Counted from the stretch's first letter, positions 24,184 to 33,995 are shown. The stretch: DNA of 64,000 nt from Actinomycetes bacterium (GCA_023461275.1 JAEYMI010000037.1:5851-69850); one strand, 5' to 3'. Notes: generated from the sequence alone by a model not told the origin. Numbers and translations: made by a program.

Positions 24184-25482
24184 ATGACGACACATCATCA
24201 GATGGGTTCAGTCGACGCGCTGCGACAAATAGTGCGCAACGACCCTCGCAATTTCATCGACGGCTTCTACATGCGGCTGTTCACCGCACACCCGGACCTG
24301 CGAGCACTGTTCCCCGCGAGCCTCGTTCACCAACGCGCCGCGTTCGCCCGTGCGCTCGATCATGTCCTCACCGCAGCAGTGGAAGCCGACGATCCCAACG
24401 AAATGGTCGATTTCCTTGCCCAACTCGGTCGCGGGCACCGCAAATACGGTGTGACCGACGAACATCTGATCTGGGCCACACAGGCGTTGGTCGCCGAAGG
24501 CGCCGCGCGCCTCGGCGAGAAGTGGGACAGCAGCTACCTCGACCAGATGATCAAGACACTCGCACTGGCCACCGGCGTCATGCGTGGCGGACTCGCCGAA
24601 ACCACCGGCTCACCCTGGTGGTCGGCACGCGTGGTCAGCAAAGAGGTCATCGCCCGCGACATCACGGTGGTCCGGCTGATCACCGACACCCCGCTGACCT
24701 ACCGGGCCGGCCAATCGCTGGACGTGTCGATCCCACAGTGGCCACGATCCTGGCGGGTCTTTTCACCTGCGACACCGCCAAACTCGAACGGAGAACTCGA
24801 GTTTCACGTCAAAGCCCTCGACGGCGGAATGATCAGCCGCTCGATTCTGGTCGACACGCGTCCCGGAGACGTGTGGAAACTCGCGGCGGCCAACGGCGAC
24901 ATGGTGATGTACGAAGGGTGTTCGACGGTCATGGTGGCCGGTGGTTGTGGCCTGGCCCCGCTGCGCGCGATGCTGATGGACCTCGTCGCGCGAGGGATAC
25001 AACCGCCGAACACCACGCTGTTCTACGCCGCTCGCTGCCCCGGCGAACTATTCGACCTCCAGCACCTACGGGCCCTCGCGGCGGGGCGGCCATGGCTGAC
25101 CGTCGTTGCGGTGACCGAGACGCGTGACGACCCGTGGTGGGTCGATTCACTGCCGTCACCGGCCGAACTCGGCCTGGATTGGGTCGACGGCGTGGCGGTG
25201 GACGCGGTTCTCGACTGGGAGAACGCCCATGGTCGATGGATGGACACGCGCTATCTGATCTCCGGTCCCCCGTCGATGGTCGCCAACACCCGCCACAAGC
25301 TCATGCTCGCGGGGGTGTCCGCGGATCGGATCAGCAACGACCACATCGAAGACCCCGCTTGCACCGACTACCAAGCGGCGCAAGCGAATATCCCGTACCC
25401 ACCGTCGGTACCGAAGCCTCCCGACTATCCGGCGAGGTCGATGCCCGCCCCGGGTATGGCATCGATGAGTGTCCGCGTGTAG
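24184..25482 (+). CDS. Flavohaemoprotein (nitric oxide dioxygenase-like)
   Basis: A 432-residue flavohaemoglobin: globin domain (about 1-145) with B10 Tyr29, distal Gln50 and proximal His85 (GRGHRKYGV), then FAD-binding (about 155-255) and NAD(P)-binding (about 260-390) domains with GGCGLAPL. Classical members convert NO to nitrate using NAD(P)H and oxygen. The FAD motif reads RVFS instead of RxYS, which together with a Pro-rich C-terminal extension suggests one of the divergent actinobacterial types, so NO dioxygenase activity is not certain. The 3' end overlaps the convergent ABC ATPase gene by 58 nt. Confidence 0.88.
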   Translation: MTTHHQMGSVDALRQIVRNDPRNFIDGFYMRLFTAHPDLRALFPASLVHQRAAFARALDHVLTAAVEADDPNEMVDFLAQLGRGHRKYGVTDEHLIWATQALVAEGAARLGEKWDSSYLDQMIKTLALATGVMRGGLAETTGSPWWSARVVSKEVIARDITVVRLITDTPLTYRAGQSLDVSIPQWPRSWRVFSPATPPNSNGELEFHVKALDGGMISRSILVDTRPGDVWKLAAANGDMVMYEGCSTVMVAGGCGLAPLRAMLMDLVARGIQPPNTTLFYAARCPGELFDLQHLRALAAGRPWLTVVAVTETRDDPWWVDSLPSPAELGLDWVDGVAVDAVLDWENAHGRWMDTRYLISGPPSMVANTRHKLMLAGVSADRISNDHIEDPACTDYQAAQANIPYPPSVPKPPDYPARSMPAPGMASMSVRV

Positions 25483-27158
25483 TCCGACGTCGGTGATTGA
25501 TAAACGTCGTCGGTCGGGCCGGCATCGACGACTCGGCCTTTGGACATCACGATCACCTCGTGCGCGATCTGTTTGACCACCGCGAGGTCATGGGTGATGA
25601 AGAGATAGGTCAGCCCGAGTTCGCGTTGCAGACCGTTGAGCAAGGTGAGGATCTGCGCCTGGACCAACACGTCGAGCGCCGAGACCGCTTCGTCGAGAAC
25701 GATCACCTCGGGCCGTAGCGCCAACGCCCGCGCGATCGCAACCCGTTGGCGTTGACCGCCGGACAGTTCGTTGGGAAAGCGCTGCATCACCGATGACGGC
25801 AGCGCCACCAGGTCGAGGAGTTCACGAACCCGCGCGATACGTGATGCCTTGTCGCCGATTCCGTGTACCGCGAGCGGTTCGGAGATCGCCCGATAGATCG
25901 AATACATCGGATCGAGTGAGCCGTAGGGGTTCTGGAACACCGGCTGCACTCGTCGGCGAAAGTCCTTGGCCGCCGGACCTTTCAGCGAGGTGACGTCGTG
26001 TCCGTCGAACAGCACCGAACCCGACGTAGGTGTCCTCAGCCCCAACACCATCTGCGCGACCGTCGACTTGCCCGACCCGGATTCACCGACCACGGCTGTG
26101 GTGGTTCCTCGCCGAAGCGTGAAACTCACCGAGTCGACGGCACGGAATGTGCTCGTTCCACGGAACGGGACCGAACCCCGGATCGGGAACTCCTTCACCA
26201 GATCTGTGGCCACCAGGATGTCCTCGGATCGAGGGTCGGCGTCCGACTGTGCGCCTGAGGCCCCCGGTCCCGTCGGCTGGGTGGGCAGAACCTGTTCGGC
26301 GACCGTCGAATCGAGGTGTCGGGCCGCGAGTGATGGTGCCGCCCCGACGAGGCGTTTGGTGTAGTCGTGCTGCGGGTTCTGCAGAATATCCAGGGCCGGA
26401 CCGGATTCCACCAGTCGACCCCGATACATGACCAGCAGATGACTGGCACGTTCGGCGGCGAGCCCGAGGTCGTGGGTGATCAATAGCACCGCGGTGCCCA
26501 GCTCGCTGGTGAGAGTGTCGAGGTGATCCAGGATCTCGCGCTGCACTGTCACGTCGAGAGCGGAGGTCGGTTCGTCGGCGATGAGCAGTTTCGGACGTCC
26601 GGCAAGCCCGACGGCGATCAGCGCCCGTTGCTTCATGCCGCCGGAGAACTCGTGCGGGAACTGGTTGGCACGCTTGTCGGGATCACGCAGGCCGGCCTCT
26701 CGGAGAAGCTCAACAGCGCGCTTGCGTGCCTGGCCGCGCGAGGCAGCGCCGTTGGCGACCAGCGTTTCTCGCACCTGGAAGCCGACGCGCCAGACCGGAT
26801 CGAGATTGGTGTTGGGGTCCTGCGGCACCAGACCGATACCACTGCCCCGCACCCGCTCGAAGTCGCGTCGCGACGCGTGCGCCAGATCGGTTCCGTCGAA
26901 CAGGATCTGCCCGCCGGTGACTTTGCCGGTGCCCTGCAGCAGACCGAGAATCGCCGCAGCCGTGGTGGATTTACCCGAGCCGGACTCCCCGACGATAGCG
27001 ACGGTCTGTCCGGGATAGACCGTGAAGTCGACACCACGCAATGCCGCGATGCTTCTGCCCTGGGACCGGAATTCCACTTGGAGATCACGAACATCCAGAA
27101 GCGGACTCGGACTGCTTGCGGTGGAGACATTTTCGGTTGCCACGGAATCGGACGACAT
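25425..27158 (-). CDS. Dipeptide/oligopeptide ABC transporter, fused DppD-DppF ATPase
   Basis: A 577-residue protein with two complete ABC domains in tandem. Each has Walker A GESGSGKST; the signatures are FSGGMKQRA in the first half and LSGGQRQRV in the second. The domains correspond to separate DppD/OppD and DppF/OppF subunits in other bacteria; the fused form is common in actinobacteria. It is the last gene of a binding protein-permease-permease-ATPase operon, and its start overlaps the dppC-type stop. It would power peptide or nickel-type uptake; the substrate is not evident from sequence. Confidence 0.93.
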   Translation of the reverse strand: MSSDSVATENVSTASSPSPLLDVRDLQVEFRSQGRSIAALRGVDFTVYPGQTVAIVGESGSGKSTTAAAILGLLQGTGKVTGGQILFDGTDLAHASRRDFERVRGSGIGLVPQDPNTNLDPVWRVGFQVRETLVANGAASRGQARKRAVELLREAGLRDPDKRANQFPHEFSGGMKQRALIAVGLAGRPKLLIADEPTSALDVTVQREILDHLDTLTSELGTAVLLITHDLGLAAERASHLLVMYRGRLVESGPALDILQNPQHDYTKRLVGAAPSLAARHLDSTVAEQVLPTQPTGPGASGAQSDADPRSEDILVATDLVKEFPIRGSVPFRGTSTFRAVDSVSFTLRRGTTTAVVGESGSGKSTVAQMVLGLRTPTSGSVLFDGHDVTSLKGPAAKDFRRRVQPVFQNPYGSLDPMYSIYRAISEPLAVHGIGDKASRIARVRELLDLVALPSSVMQRFPNELSGGQRQRVAIARALALRPEVIVLDEAVSALDVLVQAQILTLLNGLQRELGLTYLFITHDLAVVKQIAHEVIVMSKGRVVDAGPTDDVYQSPTSDYTRTLIDAIPGAGIDLAG

Positions 27159-28123
27159 CAGCGTGTCCTCGCTTTCGGATCGAGGGCGTCACGCAGAACG
27201 TCACCGAGCATCATGAACACCAGGACGGTGATCGCCAGTGCCGCAGCGGGATAGAACAAGACCGGCTGTCCTTCGCGGAGCAGGTTCTGGCCGGCCGCGA
27301 TGTCGATGCCCCAGGACACCGCGGTCGACGGCAACCCGATACCGAGGTAGGACAAGGTCGCTTCGGTCACGATGAACACACCCAGCGAAATCGTGGAGAT
27401 CACGATGATCGGACCGAGGCAGTTGGGCACCACATGCACGCACAGGGTGCGCAACCGTGATGAGCCCAGCGAGTGCGCCGCATCGATGAATTCCTCATTG
27501 CCGGTCGACAGCGCCGACGAGCGCGCGATACGGGCGATCTGCGGCCAACTGAACAGCAGCAGCACCAGCACCACCGTGTACACCGTTCGCGCCGAGATCA
27601 TCTGCATCGTCACCACAGCGGCCAGGATGAGCGGGATCGCGAAGAAGATGTCGGACAACCGGGAGATCACCGAATCCAGCCATCCGCCGTAGAACCCGGC
27701 GACCACACCCAGCGTTCCGCCGACCAGCACGACGGCGATCGTGGACAGCACACCGACGAGCACCGAATCCCGCGCCCCATAGATCACCCGGGCATAGATG
27801 TCGTGGCCTTGCAGATCGGTGCCGAACCAGTGTTGGGCACTGGGCGGCAGCAGTGAGTCGGCCAGGTCGGCATACCGAGGGTCCTGATGTGCGAAAAGCC
27901 CTGGGAACGCAACGATCAGCAGGATCAGGGCGAGCAGGATCATCGACACGATGAAGACCGGTTTGGTGCGCAGCTCCAGCCACGCCGACTTCCAGAAGCC
28001 CGCGGGATCGACGTCGTCATCGACGACGTCGGTGCTACGTACCTCCACCTCGTCGGCGTCGGCCACGAAGCGTTCCTGGCCGGGAAAGAAACTGCGCGTT
28101 GCGCTCTCGGGGGTCTCAGGCAT
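27158..28123 (-). CDS. Dipeptide/oligopeptide ABC transporter permease (DppC-like)
   Basis: A 321-residue permease with an N-terminal cytoplasmic segment, the OppC-type N-terminal helix and a BPD-type transport domain of five further helices. The landmark HWFGTDLQGHDIYARVIYG segment and the EAA loop (EEFIDAAHSLGSSRLRTLCVHVVPN) are present. The ATG at 28123 overlaps the upstream dppB-type gene by 8 nt; an in-frame start at 28150 is less likely. It pairs with the DppB-like protein. Confidence 0.92.
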   Translation of the reverse strand: MPETPESATRSFFPGQERFVADADEVEVRSTDVVDDDVDPAGFWKSAWLELRTKPVFIVSMILLALILLIVAFPGLFAHQDPRYADLADSLLPPSAQHWFGTDLQGHDIYARVIYGARDSVLVGVLSTIAVVLVGGTLGVVAGFYGGWLDSVISRLSDIFFAIPLILAAVVTMQMISARTVYTVVLVLLLFSWPQIARIARSSALSTGNEEFIDAAHSLGSSRLRTLCVHVVPNCLGPIIVISTISLGVFIVTEATLSYLGIGLPSTAVSWGIDIAAGQNLLREGQPVLFYPAAALAITVLVFMMLGDVLRDALDPKARTR

Positions 28124-29042
28124 AGCGAATCCTCGGATCGAGTGCGGCATAAAGCAAGTCGACGACGATGTTGCAGATCAGGTAGATGAGCACCAGCACG
28201 GTGACAAACGAGACCACTGTCGGCGCCTCCCCACGGACCACGGCCTGATAGATGGTTCCGCCGACCCCGGGGATGTTGAAGATGCCTTCGGTGACCACCG
28301 CACCGCCCATCAGCGCGCCAATGTCGGCGCCCAGAAACGTCACGACGGGGATCAGCGAGTTACGCAGCACGTGCACCACGATGACGCGCGGCCTCGACAA
28401 CCCCTTCGCCGACGCGGTCCGCACATAATCGGCGGTCAGGTTCTCGGCGATCTCTGATCGGGTCAGCCGCACCACGTAGGCGAAAGAGACTGCGCCGAGC
28501 ACGAATCCGGGCAGGATCAGGTGGTAGAAGTCCAGATTTCCGCCGACAGTCACCGGAAAAATGTGCCACTTCACGCCGAACAGATACTGGGCGATAAAGC
28601 CGAGGACGAAGATCGGGATGGCGATGATCACCAACGTCACGATCAGGATCGCCGTGTCATACCAGCGCCCCTTGGCCAGGCCGGAGATGATGCCGAAGAT
28701 GACACCGGCGACCGTCTCCACCACCAGTGCGATGAGTGTCAGGTTGACCGTCACCGGGAATGCTCGCTTCATCACGTCGTACACCGGCTGCCCGGAAAAG
28801 GAGGTACCGAAGTCGAGCCGGAAAACCCCGGCGATGTAGTGGAAGTACTGCACGAAGAATGGCCGGTCGAGGTAATACTGCGAGCGCAATTGCTCAACGA
28901 GGGCCGGCGACATGGGTTTTCCGCCACCCAACGCGCTGATGGGGTCCGCCGGGACGAGGAACACCAACGCGTAGATCAGGAACGTCGCGCCGAAGAAGAC
29001 GATCACCATCTGGCCGAGACGGATCAGGAGGTATCGAGTCAT
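28116..29042 (-). CDS. Dipeptide/oligopeptide ABC transporter permease (DppB-like)
   Basis: A 308-residue permease starting MTRYLLIRLGQM, with six helices and the DppB features DPISALGGGKPMSP, YYLDRPFFVQY and the EAA loop DYVRTASAKGLSRPRVIVVHVLRNSL. The ATG at 29042 has a GGGG site and lies five bases after the binding-protein stop. It forms the translocation pore with the DppC-like protein. Confidence 0.93.
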   Translation of the reverse strand: MTRYLLIRLGQMVIVFFGATFLIYALVFLVPADPISALGGGKPMSPALVEQLRSQYYLDRPFFVQYFHYIAGVFRLDFGTSFSGQPVYDVMKRAFPVTVNLTLIALVVETVAGVIFGIISGLAKGRWYDTAILIVTLVIIAIPIFVLGFIAQYLFGVKWHIFPVTVGGNLDFYHLILPGFVLGAVSFAYVVRLTRSEIAENLTADYVRTASAKGLSRPRVIVVHVLRNSLIPVVTFLGADIGALMGGAVVTEGIFNIPGVGGTIYQAVVRGEAPTVVSFVTVLVLIYLICNIVVDLLYAALDPRIRYA

Positions 29043-29047
29043 TCCGG

Positions 29048-30694
29048 TCACCCCTTGGCTTCTTTGGAGATGTTCGGATAGTCGGGCAATCCGTTCCACG
29101 TCAGTTGCGCGGAGACCTCCGCACCGACACCGCCGATGTAGGTGTCTCCCCACATCGGTATCGACGGTAGATCCCGGAGCAGAACCGCTTGTGCGTCATT
29201 GACTTTGGTGTATGCGCTGGTCGGATCGAGCTCGACTTCGGCCGCCTTGAGTTTGGCGTCGAATTCCGGGCTGGAATAGACGGCGTCGTTGGAGCCGGCG
29301 CCGGTGACGAAGATCGGTGCCAGAAACTCGATCATCGACGGATAGTCACCCTGCCAACCGGCGCGAAGCGCACCGGTAGCGGTGTGGTTGGTTGCCTGAT
29401 CACGCAGCTCTTTGAACGTCGGCTGCGGGGCGCCATGGGCGTCGATGCCCAAGGTGTTCTTGATCTGGTTGGTTGTCGCGTCAACCCACGCCTGGTGGTC
29501 ACCGTCGGCGTTGTAGGCGATGGTGAAGGCTCCCGTCCACGGTGATATCGCATTTGCCTTGGCCCACAACTGCTTTGCACGGTCGGGCTGATAGTCCAGG
29601 ACATCGCTGCCCGGAATGTGCGGATCGAAGCCGGGCAGCGTCGACGCGGTGAAATCGCGAGATGGTGTGCGCGCGTTGGGGAATATGGCGTCGATGATCT
29701 GGCGGCGGTTGATCGACATGGAGATCGCCTGTCGCCGCAACGTGCCCTCCTCACCCGAGAAGTGCGGGAGGTAGAAGGGAATGGCGAAGCCTTGATTGGC
29801 GGCGATCTGCTTGACCAGTGCCCGGTCCCCGAGAATGCGGCGGTAGCTGCGCAATGCGCTGGTCGGGAGGATTTCCAAGACATCGAGGTTGCCCGACTGG
29901 AGGTCGGCGTAAGCGGTGTCGATGCTGGAGTACATGGTGAAGGTGATGCCGCCGTTGCGCGGCTTGTCCGGCCCTTTGTAGTCGTCGTTGCGGATCACGT
30001 CGATCTGCACGTTGTGGCGCCATGCGTCCGGCCCGGCCATCTTGTATGCCCCATTGCCGATGGGATGTTCACCGAACTTCGTAGCGCCCTCGCTGAAGAA
30101 GACGTCGGGCAGCGGTTTGAACGGCGTGAAGCCCAGTCCCAGTTTGAAGTCGATGTTCGGCTGGCTCAGCCGGATGGTGAAGGTGTGGTCGTCGACGACC
30201 TTCAGACCCGACATCTCGGTCAGCGTCGACTTCTCGGCGGCCACGGCGTCATAGCCCTCAATCGGCTCGAAGAAGCTCTGCTGCAGTTGGGCATTCACCG
30301 TTGCCGCGCCGAAGTTCCAAGCGCGGACATAGTTCTCGGCCTTGACCGGTGTGCCGTCGGTGAAAGTCCAGTCCGGCTTCAGATGCACCGTGTAGTTCTG
30401 GTTGTCGGTGGTGTCGACCGATTGGGCATTGGCAAGTTCCGGGGTGCCGTCAGCGCGGTAGGCGTACAACCCCGTGAACAATGAGTCGACGACACGACCG
30501 CCTTGGTTCTCTGCGGTGTTGGTGGTCACGAGTCCGTTCTGCGGTTCACCGGCGAACACCGTGACGATCGCATTCGGTCCGGTAGTGGTGCCGACGCTGC
30601 GCGCGCCCTCCATGCTGCATCCGGCCACCAAAACCACCGCGGCCAGCGCCGTCGACACCGACAGCATCATCACTCGCACCCGTTGCAGTCCCAT
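29048..30694 (-). CDS. Peptide ABC transporter substrate-binding lipoprotein (DppA/OppA-like)
   Basis: A 548-residue SBP_bac_5-family protein. The signal peptide ends in the lipobox LVAGC, then the mature domain shows family segments such as VDSLFTGLYAYRADGTPELANA and WTFTDGTPVKAENYVRAWNF. It is the first gene of the peptide-uptake operon. The ATG at 30694 has a GGAAGG site; the frame stays open upstream without signal-peptide character. Ligand could be di- or oligopeptides. Confidence 0.92.
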   Translation of the reverse strand: MGLQRVRVMMLSVSTALAAVVLVAGCSMEGARSVGTTTGPNAIVTVFAGEPQNGLVTTNTAENQGGRVVDSLFTGLYAYRADGTPELANAQSVDTTDNQNYTVHLKPDWTFTDGTPVKAENYVRAWNFGAATVNAQLQQSFFEPIEGYDAVAAEKSTLTEMSGLKVVDDHTFTIRLSQPNIDFKLGLGFTPFKPLPDVFFSEGATKFGEHPIGNGAYKMAGPDAWRHNVQIDVIRNDDYKGPDKPRNGGITFTMYSSIDTAYADLQSGNLDVLEILPTSALRSYRRILGDRALVKQIAANQGFAIPFYLPHFSGEEGTLRRQAISMSINRRQIIDAIFPNARTPSRDFTASTLPGFDPHIPGSDVLDYQPDRAKQLWAKANAISPWTGAFTIAYNADGDHQAWVDATTNQIKNTLGIDAHGAPQPTFKELRDQATNHTATGALRAGWQGDYPSMIEFLAPIFVTGAGSNDAVYSSPEFDAKLKAAEVELDPTSAYTKVNDAQAVLLRDLPSIPMWGDTYIGGVGAEVSAQLTWNGLPDYPNISKEAKG

Positions 30695-30868
30695 GAACCT
30701 TCCGATCACACGACGACCAAACCTCGTTCGATTCGCACGGTTTCCCCCACGATCGGTTCTCGACTTCCGAACGACTCTAGGGCAGATCTCCTTTGCTGTC
30801 CTAACGGAATCGGGCGAATCGCCCAACCTGGACATCAGGTCCTGGGCAGCAAGGCTGCATAACGACGA

Positions 30869-30895
30869 GGGCCCCGCCCATCATGTGCCGGGCCC
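30869..30895. terminator. Possible hairpin terminator after the mycolyltransferase gene
   Basis: GGGCCC-type arms at 30869-30875 and 30890-30895 can pair over a short loop about 25 nt past the mycolyltransferase stop. There is no T-tract, so this is tentative. The remaining gap to 30694 would hold the promoter of the peptide transporter operon. Confidence 0.35.
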
Positions 30896-30919
30896 GCGCC
30901 GGGAAGATCGTGGTGAAAC

Positions 30920-31909
30920 TCAGCCGTTGCGGAACCAGCCGGAGCTGTAGATGTTCCAGATCGCACGCTGCCAGTAACCCCACGCGTGGGTTCCGGTGAG
31001 CGGGAAATCAGTGCGCAGGTTGACACCGGCCAGCGGCGCGGCGAGAGCGAACGTACGGCTTTGTTCGCCCGAGACCGCCTCGATGACCGACGAGTTGAAG
31101 CCGGTGATGAAGAAGTCGGTGTTGTTGGCACCCGGTGGTTGATGATCTCCCCAGATGCCGGTGCCCGCGTACATCCACAGGTGCAGGCCGTTCATCGACG
31201 GCAGGTTCTGAATCGGTGAGTGCGCGAACGCCTCGGCGTTGGGGAACCAGCCCCACATGTCGTTGAGGTTGTAGTGGCCGGCATCCCACGCAGCGCCACG
31301 CAGCATCGTCTGCATTCCGGTGGCCACGAGGTTCATGAAGCCCGACATCGACACGACGCGCCGGTAGAGATCGCGACGCTCATTCGCGATGATCACCGCC
31401 TGGCTGGCCGACATCGACAGACCGACCAGGGTCCGGTTGTGGAATCCGTGGCGATCCAGGAAATTCGGCAGGCTGCCCTTGAGGACGCTTTCCCAGCGGT
31501 AAGGGTTACGCTGTCCGGCGCTCGGCGAAGCCCGAACCCAGTCCGCGTAGAACGACGACTGACCGCCGATCGGCATCACGACGTTGTAGCCGCGCAGCGC
31601 AAGGTATGCGACGTTGGTGTCGGTCTCCCAGCCATTGAAGTCGTTCCGGGCGCGCAGTCCGTCGAGGAAGATGATCGTCGGTGCCTGCGATGGCGTGGTC
31701 GTCTGTGACGGCCAGACGCGCACCGACACGGGGTGATCCATCCCGTAGTTCTCGATGCGCTCGTTGATGAAGCCCTTGATCTGACTGGGCGGCGGGCCCC
31801 ATGCGTGAGCGTTACCGACCCCTGCGATCAGTGCCGCGACCAGCGCAAATGTGATCACAACCAAGGAAATAGCGCGTGTACGCAACACTGCTCGACACGA
31901 CTTCACCAT
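30920..31909 (-). CDS. Secreted mycolyltransferase (antigen 85 family)
   Basis: A 329-residue secreted alpha/beta esterase that would transfer mycolic acids to trehalose monomycolate or arabinogalactan. It has a signal peptide (cleaved near AHA, residue 36), the family segment FLDGLRARNDFNGWETDTN, a nucleophile elbow with Ser165 (GLSMSAS) and the C-terminal His region TGTHAWGYW. This gene is the clearest sign that the host makes mycolic acids. Paralogues are usual in such genomes. No operon partner; the ATG has only a weak ribosome-binding site. Confidence 0.93.
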   Translation of the reverse strand: MVKSCRAVLRTRAISLVVITFALVAALIAGVGNAHAWGPPPSQIKGFINERIENYGMDHPVSVRVWPSQTTTPSQAPTIIFLDGLRARNDFNGWETDTNVAYLALRGYNVVMPIGGQSSFYADWVRASPSAGQRNPYRWESVLKGSLPNFLDRHGFHNRTLVGLSMSASQAVIIANERRDLYRRVVSMSGFMNLVATGMQTMLRGAAWDAGHYNLNDMWGWFPNAEAFAHSPIQNLPSMNGLHLWMYAGTGIWGDHQPPGANNTDFFITGFNSSVIEAVSGEQSRTFALAAPLAGVNLRTDFPLTGTHAWGYWQRAIWNIYSSGWFRNG

Positions 31910-32057
31910 TGTGTAATTTCTCTTCCCACGTAACGACGTCCGCCCCTAAGCGTGCCATACGGGGGTGGTGGCCTCATATCATCTCACCGGAATTGGCGTA
32001 TTCAGAGGAACGACGCTCCGGCGTCTCGACGGGTCCGCGACCCCGGCGGAACCGGTC

Positions 32058-32378
32058 TCACGACCCGAGAATCTTGGCTTTCTGCGCGGCGAACTCCTGC
32101 TCGGTGAGCACTCCCTGATCGCGAAGCTGTCCCAGTTGGGTGAGCTGCGCGATGACTTCATCAGTAGACGCGGCAGCCGGTGCGGCCTGGGGCGCGGCGT
32201 ACTGGGGCTGGGGCTGGGGTTGCGGGGACTGGGGTTGGGCGTACTGCGGCTGGGGTTGCTGCTGAGCCGATTCCTGCGCCCAGCGATTGGCCTGGCGTCG
32301 GGACACACGATTGCTGACGCTGGTAGCGGTACCGGCGATGACGGCGGTGCGAGCAGCCGCCCGGATCAGACCTGGCAT
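32058..32378 (-). CDS. SHOCT-domain small protein
   Basis: A 106-residue protein: a basic N-terminus, a Gln/Pro-rich low-complexity linker (QPQ/YAQPQ repeats, about 38-68), and a C-terminal SHOCT domain (TDEVIAQLTQLGQLRDQGVLTEQEFAAQKAKIL). SHOCT domains are short oligomerisation-type modules of unknown biochemical role. It follows the DUF6325-type gene by 54 nt, a pairing often seen in actinobacteria. Confidence 0.85.
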   Translation of the reverse strand: MPGLIRAAARTAVIAGTATSVSNRVSRRQANRWAQESAQQQPQPQYAQPQSPQPQPQPQYAAPQAAPAAASTDEVIAQLTQLGQLRDQGVLTEQEFAAQKAKILGS

Positions 32379-32432
32379 GGTGAAGCCTCTCTCGGAAAAG
32401 TCGTTGATGGTTGTTGTCGGGATTCGGTCCGG

Positions 32433-32864
32433 TCAGGATTCGGCGGCGTCGAGCGCCTCGAGCAGGGCCGTGGCCGGAATCCGGCCCGAGGCGACCACTT
32501 GGGCGCCGTTGTTGGCGAATGCGGTTACCAACGGTTCTGCCCACGCGTTCTCCCACACCAACACCGCCGCAGCCGCGCCGGGCTCGAGTGCGCCGGCGGC
32601 TTCGGCCAGATCGTCGTCGTCGAGAAGGTCTGCGGACGCGCCGTCGAGCGCGGTGAACTCGGCACCCAACTCGTCGATCGCGAGACTCACGACGGAGCCG
32701 TCCTCGCCCTTCTGGATGAACGCCACATCGAGGATTCGAACAATGCCGCGGTCGACCAGATCGATGATGTGCGGGATGGCACTTCCGTCGGGCTTGCCGG
32801 ATGTCCATTCGACGACGAGGTAGTCGATCGGCCCCAGGGCAACATCTGCCGCGGACTGCGTCAT
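32433..32864 (-). CDS. DUF6325/DUF1269-like protein
   Basis: A 143-residue acidic protein with the pattern LGPIDYLVVEW near the start, RGIVRILDVAFIQKGEDGSV, and a C-terminal ASGRIPATALLEAL. It has no catalytic motif and no membrane span. Such proteins co-occur with SHOCT-domain genes, as here; a stress-related role is often assumed but unproven. The ATG at 32864 has a CAGGAG site. Confidence 0.8.
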   Translation of the reverse strand: MTQSAADVALGPIDYLVVEWTSGKPDGSAIPHIIDLVDRGIVRILDVAFIQKGEDGSVVSLAIDELGAEFTALDGASADLLDDDDLAEAAGALEPGAAAAVLVWENAWAEPLVTAFANNGAQVVASGRIPATALLEALDAAES

Positions 32865-33001
32865 GGTGAACTCCTGATTGTTGTTGTCACAGACGACCCT
32901 AGTGTCCCGGATCAACCACGGCGCCCGATTCATTCGAGACGGATGACATTCCAAGCCGGCGCTCACCGATCGCGCGCAAACCGTGTCCTACGCTGACGCA
33001 T

Positions 33002-33700
33002 GTGAGCAGTCGATCGGTGCGCCTGGTTCTCGCCGCGGTGCTCATCGCCGTGGCAGGCGTCTGCTATTCATCGTGGGTTCTGGAATTCCTGTGGTCGAGT
33101 CCGTTGGACCCACTACGCAGTTTCCTCAGCGAGCTCGACGCCGCACACCGCCCGCACCGCGGGGTCTACGTGGCCGGTGACGTCATCACCGGTTCGTGCG
33201 CCATCGCGTCGTGTCTGGTGCTGTTGCTGCCCCGGCCGGCGTTCAGGGGATGGATTCCGATCACCACGATTGTGGCGTTCGGAGCGTTCGGTGCGTCGAC
33301 GGTTGCCGACGCACTCCTGCCCATCGAGTGCATCCCGGGCATCGACCCGAATTGTCCGTACGAGCCGAGCGGACTACTCCCCCAACTTCACCACATCCAC
33401 GCATTGACCTCCACGCTCGCGGTCTTCTCCATATTCGTCACAATGATCGCGGGAACGGTTGCCGCACATCGCAATCGAATATGGCCACTGCTACGGCGCG
33501 CCGGTCTCGGCGTGCTGGCCGTCGTCGCGCTCGCCACTGTCTGGATGCTCGTCGCCGACAACCTGCACGGCGACTACCGCCTCGGCCTCGCACAGCGGAT
33601 TCAGGTGGGTGGCATCAGCGTCTGGGTGGTGCTGTGGGGCGTTGCCGTGGCGATGTCACGACCGCGCGATTCGACCGGCTCCGAGACCGCCGACTGGTAG
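33002..33700 (+). CDS. DUF998-family membrane protein
   Basis: A 232-residue integral membrane protein with about six helices, matching the DUF998 pattern (SWVLEFLWSSPLDPLRSFLSELDA near the N-terminus and LHHIHALTSTLAVFS in the middle). The loop between helices carries CIPGIDPNCPYEP. Function is unknown. It starts at GTG 33002 with no ribosome-binding site but a TACGCT-like -10 about a dozen bases upstream, consistent with a leaderless mRNA. Confidence 0.82.
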   Translation: MSSRSVRLVLAAVLIAVAGVCYSSWVLEFLWSSPLDPLRSFLSELDAAHRPHRGVYVAGDVITGSCAIASCLVLLLPRPAFRGWIPITTIVAFGAFGASTVADALLPIECIPGIDPNCPYEPSGLLPQLHHIHALTSTLAVFSIFVTMIAGTVAAHRNRIWPLLRRAGLGVLAVVALATVWMLVADNLHGDYRLGLAQRIQVGGISVWVVLWGVAVAMSRPRDSTGSETADW

Positions 33701-33752
33701 AGAGGAAGGCGTACCGCCACCGATCCCCCACACCCAGGAAGCAGGGAGTGCC

Positions 33753-33971
33753 ATGAGCGACAACGTCTACCGCATTGTGGAGATCGTCGGGTCGTCGCAG
33801 ACCAGCACCGACGACGCGATCCGCAATGCCATCGCACGGGCCGACCAGACATTGAACAATCTGGCCTGGTTCCAGGTCATCGACACCCGTGGCCACATCG
33901 AAGACGGCGCGATCGCTCATTTCCAGGTCACCGTTAAGGTCGGCTTCACCCTGGAAGCACTCGACGGTTGA
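33753..33971 (+). CDS. Dodecin family flavin-storage protein
   Basis: A 72-residue dodecin. The family core is intact: VYRIVEIVGSS, the helix with DDAIRNAIARA, and LAWFQVIDTRGHI with the Trp that sandwiches flavin, followed by HFQVTVKVGFTLE. Dodecins form dodecameric shells that bind FMN, riboflavin or CoA and buffer free flavin. The ATG has a GCAGGGAG site. It begins 52 nt after the DUF998 gene and may be cotranscribed. Confidence 0.95.
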   Translation: MSDNVYRIVEIVGSSQTSTDDAIRNAIARADQTLNNLAWFQVIDTRGHIEDGAIAHFQVTVKVGFTLEALDG

Positions 33972-33995
33972 GCCGCCGCTGAGCAGAACCGACGC

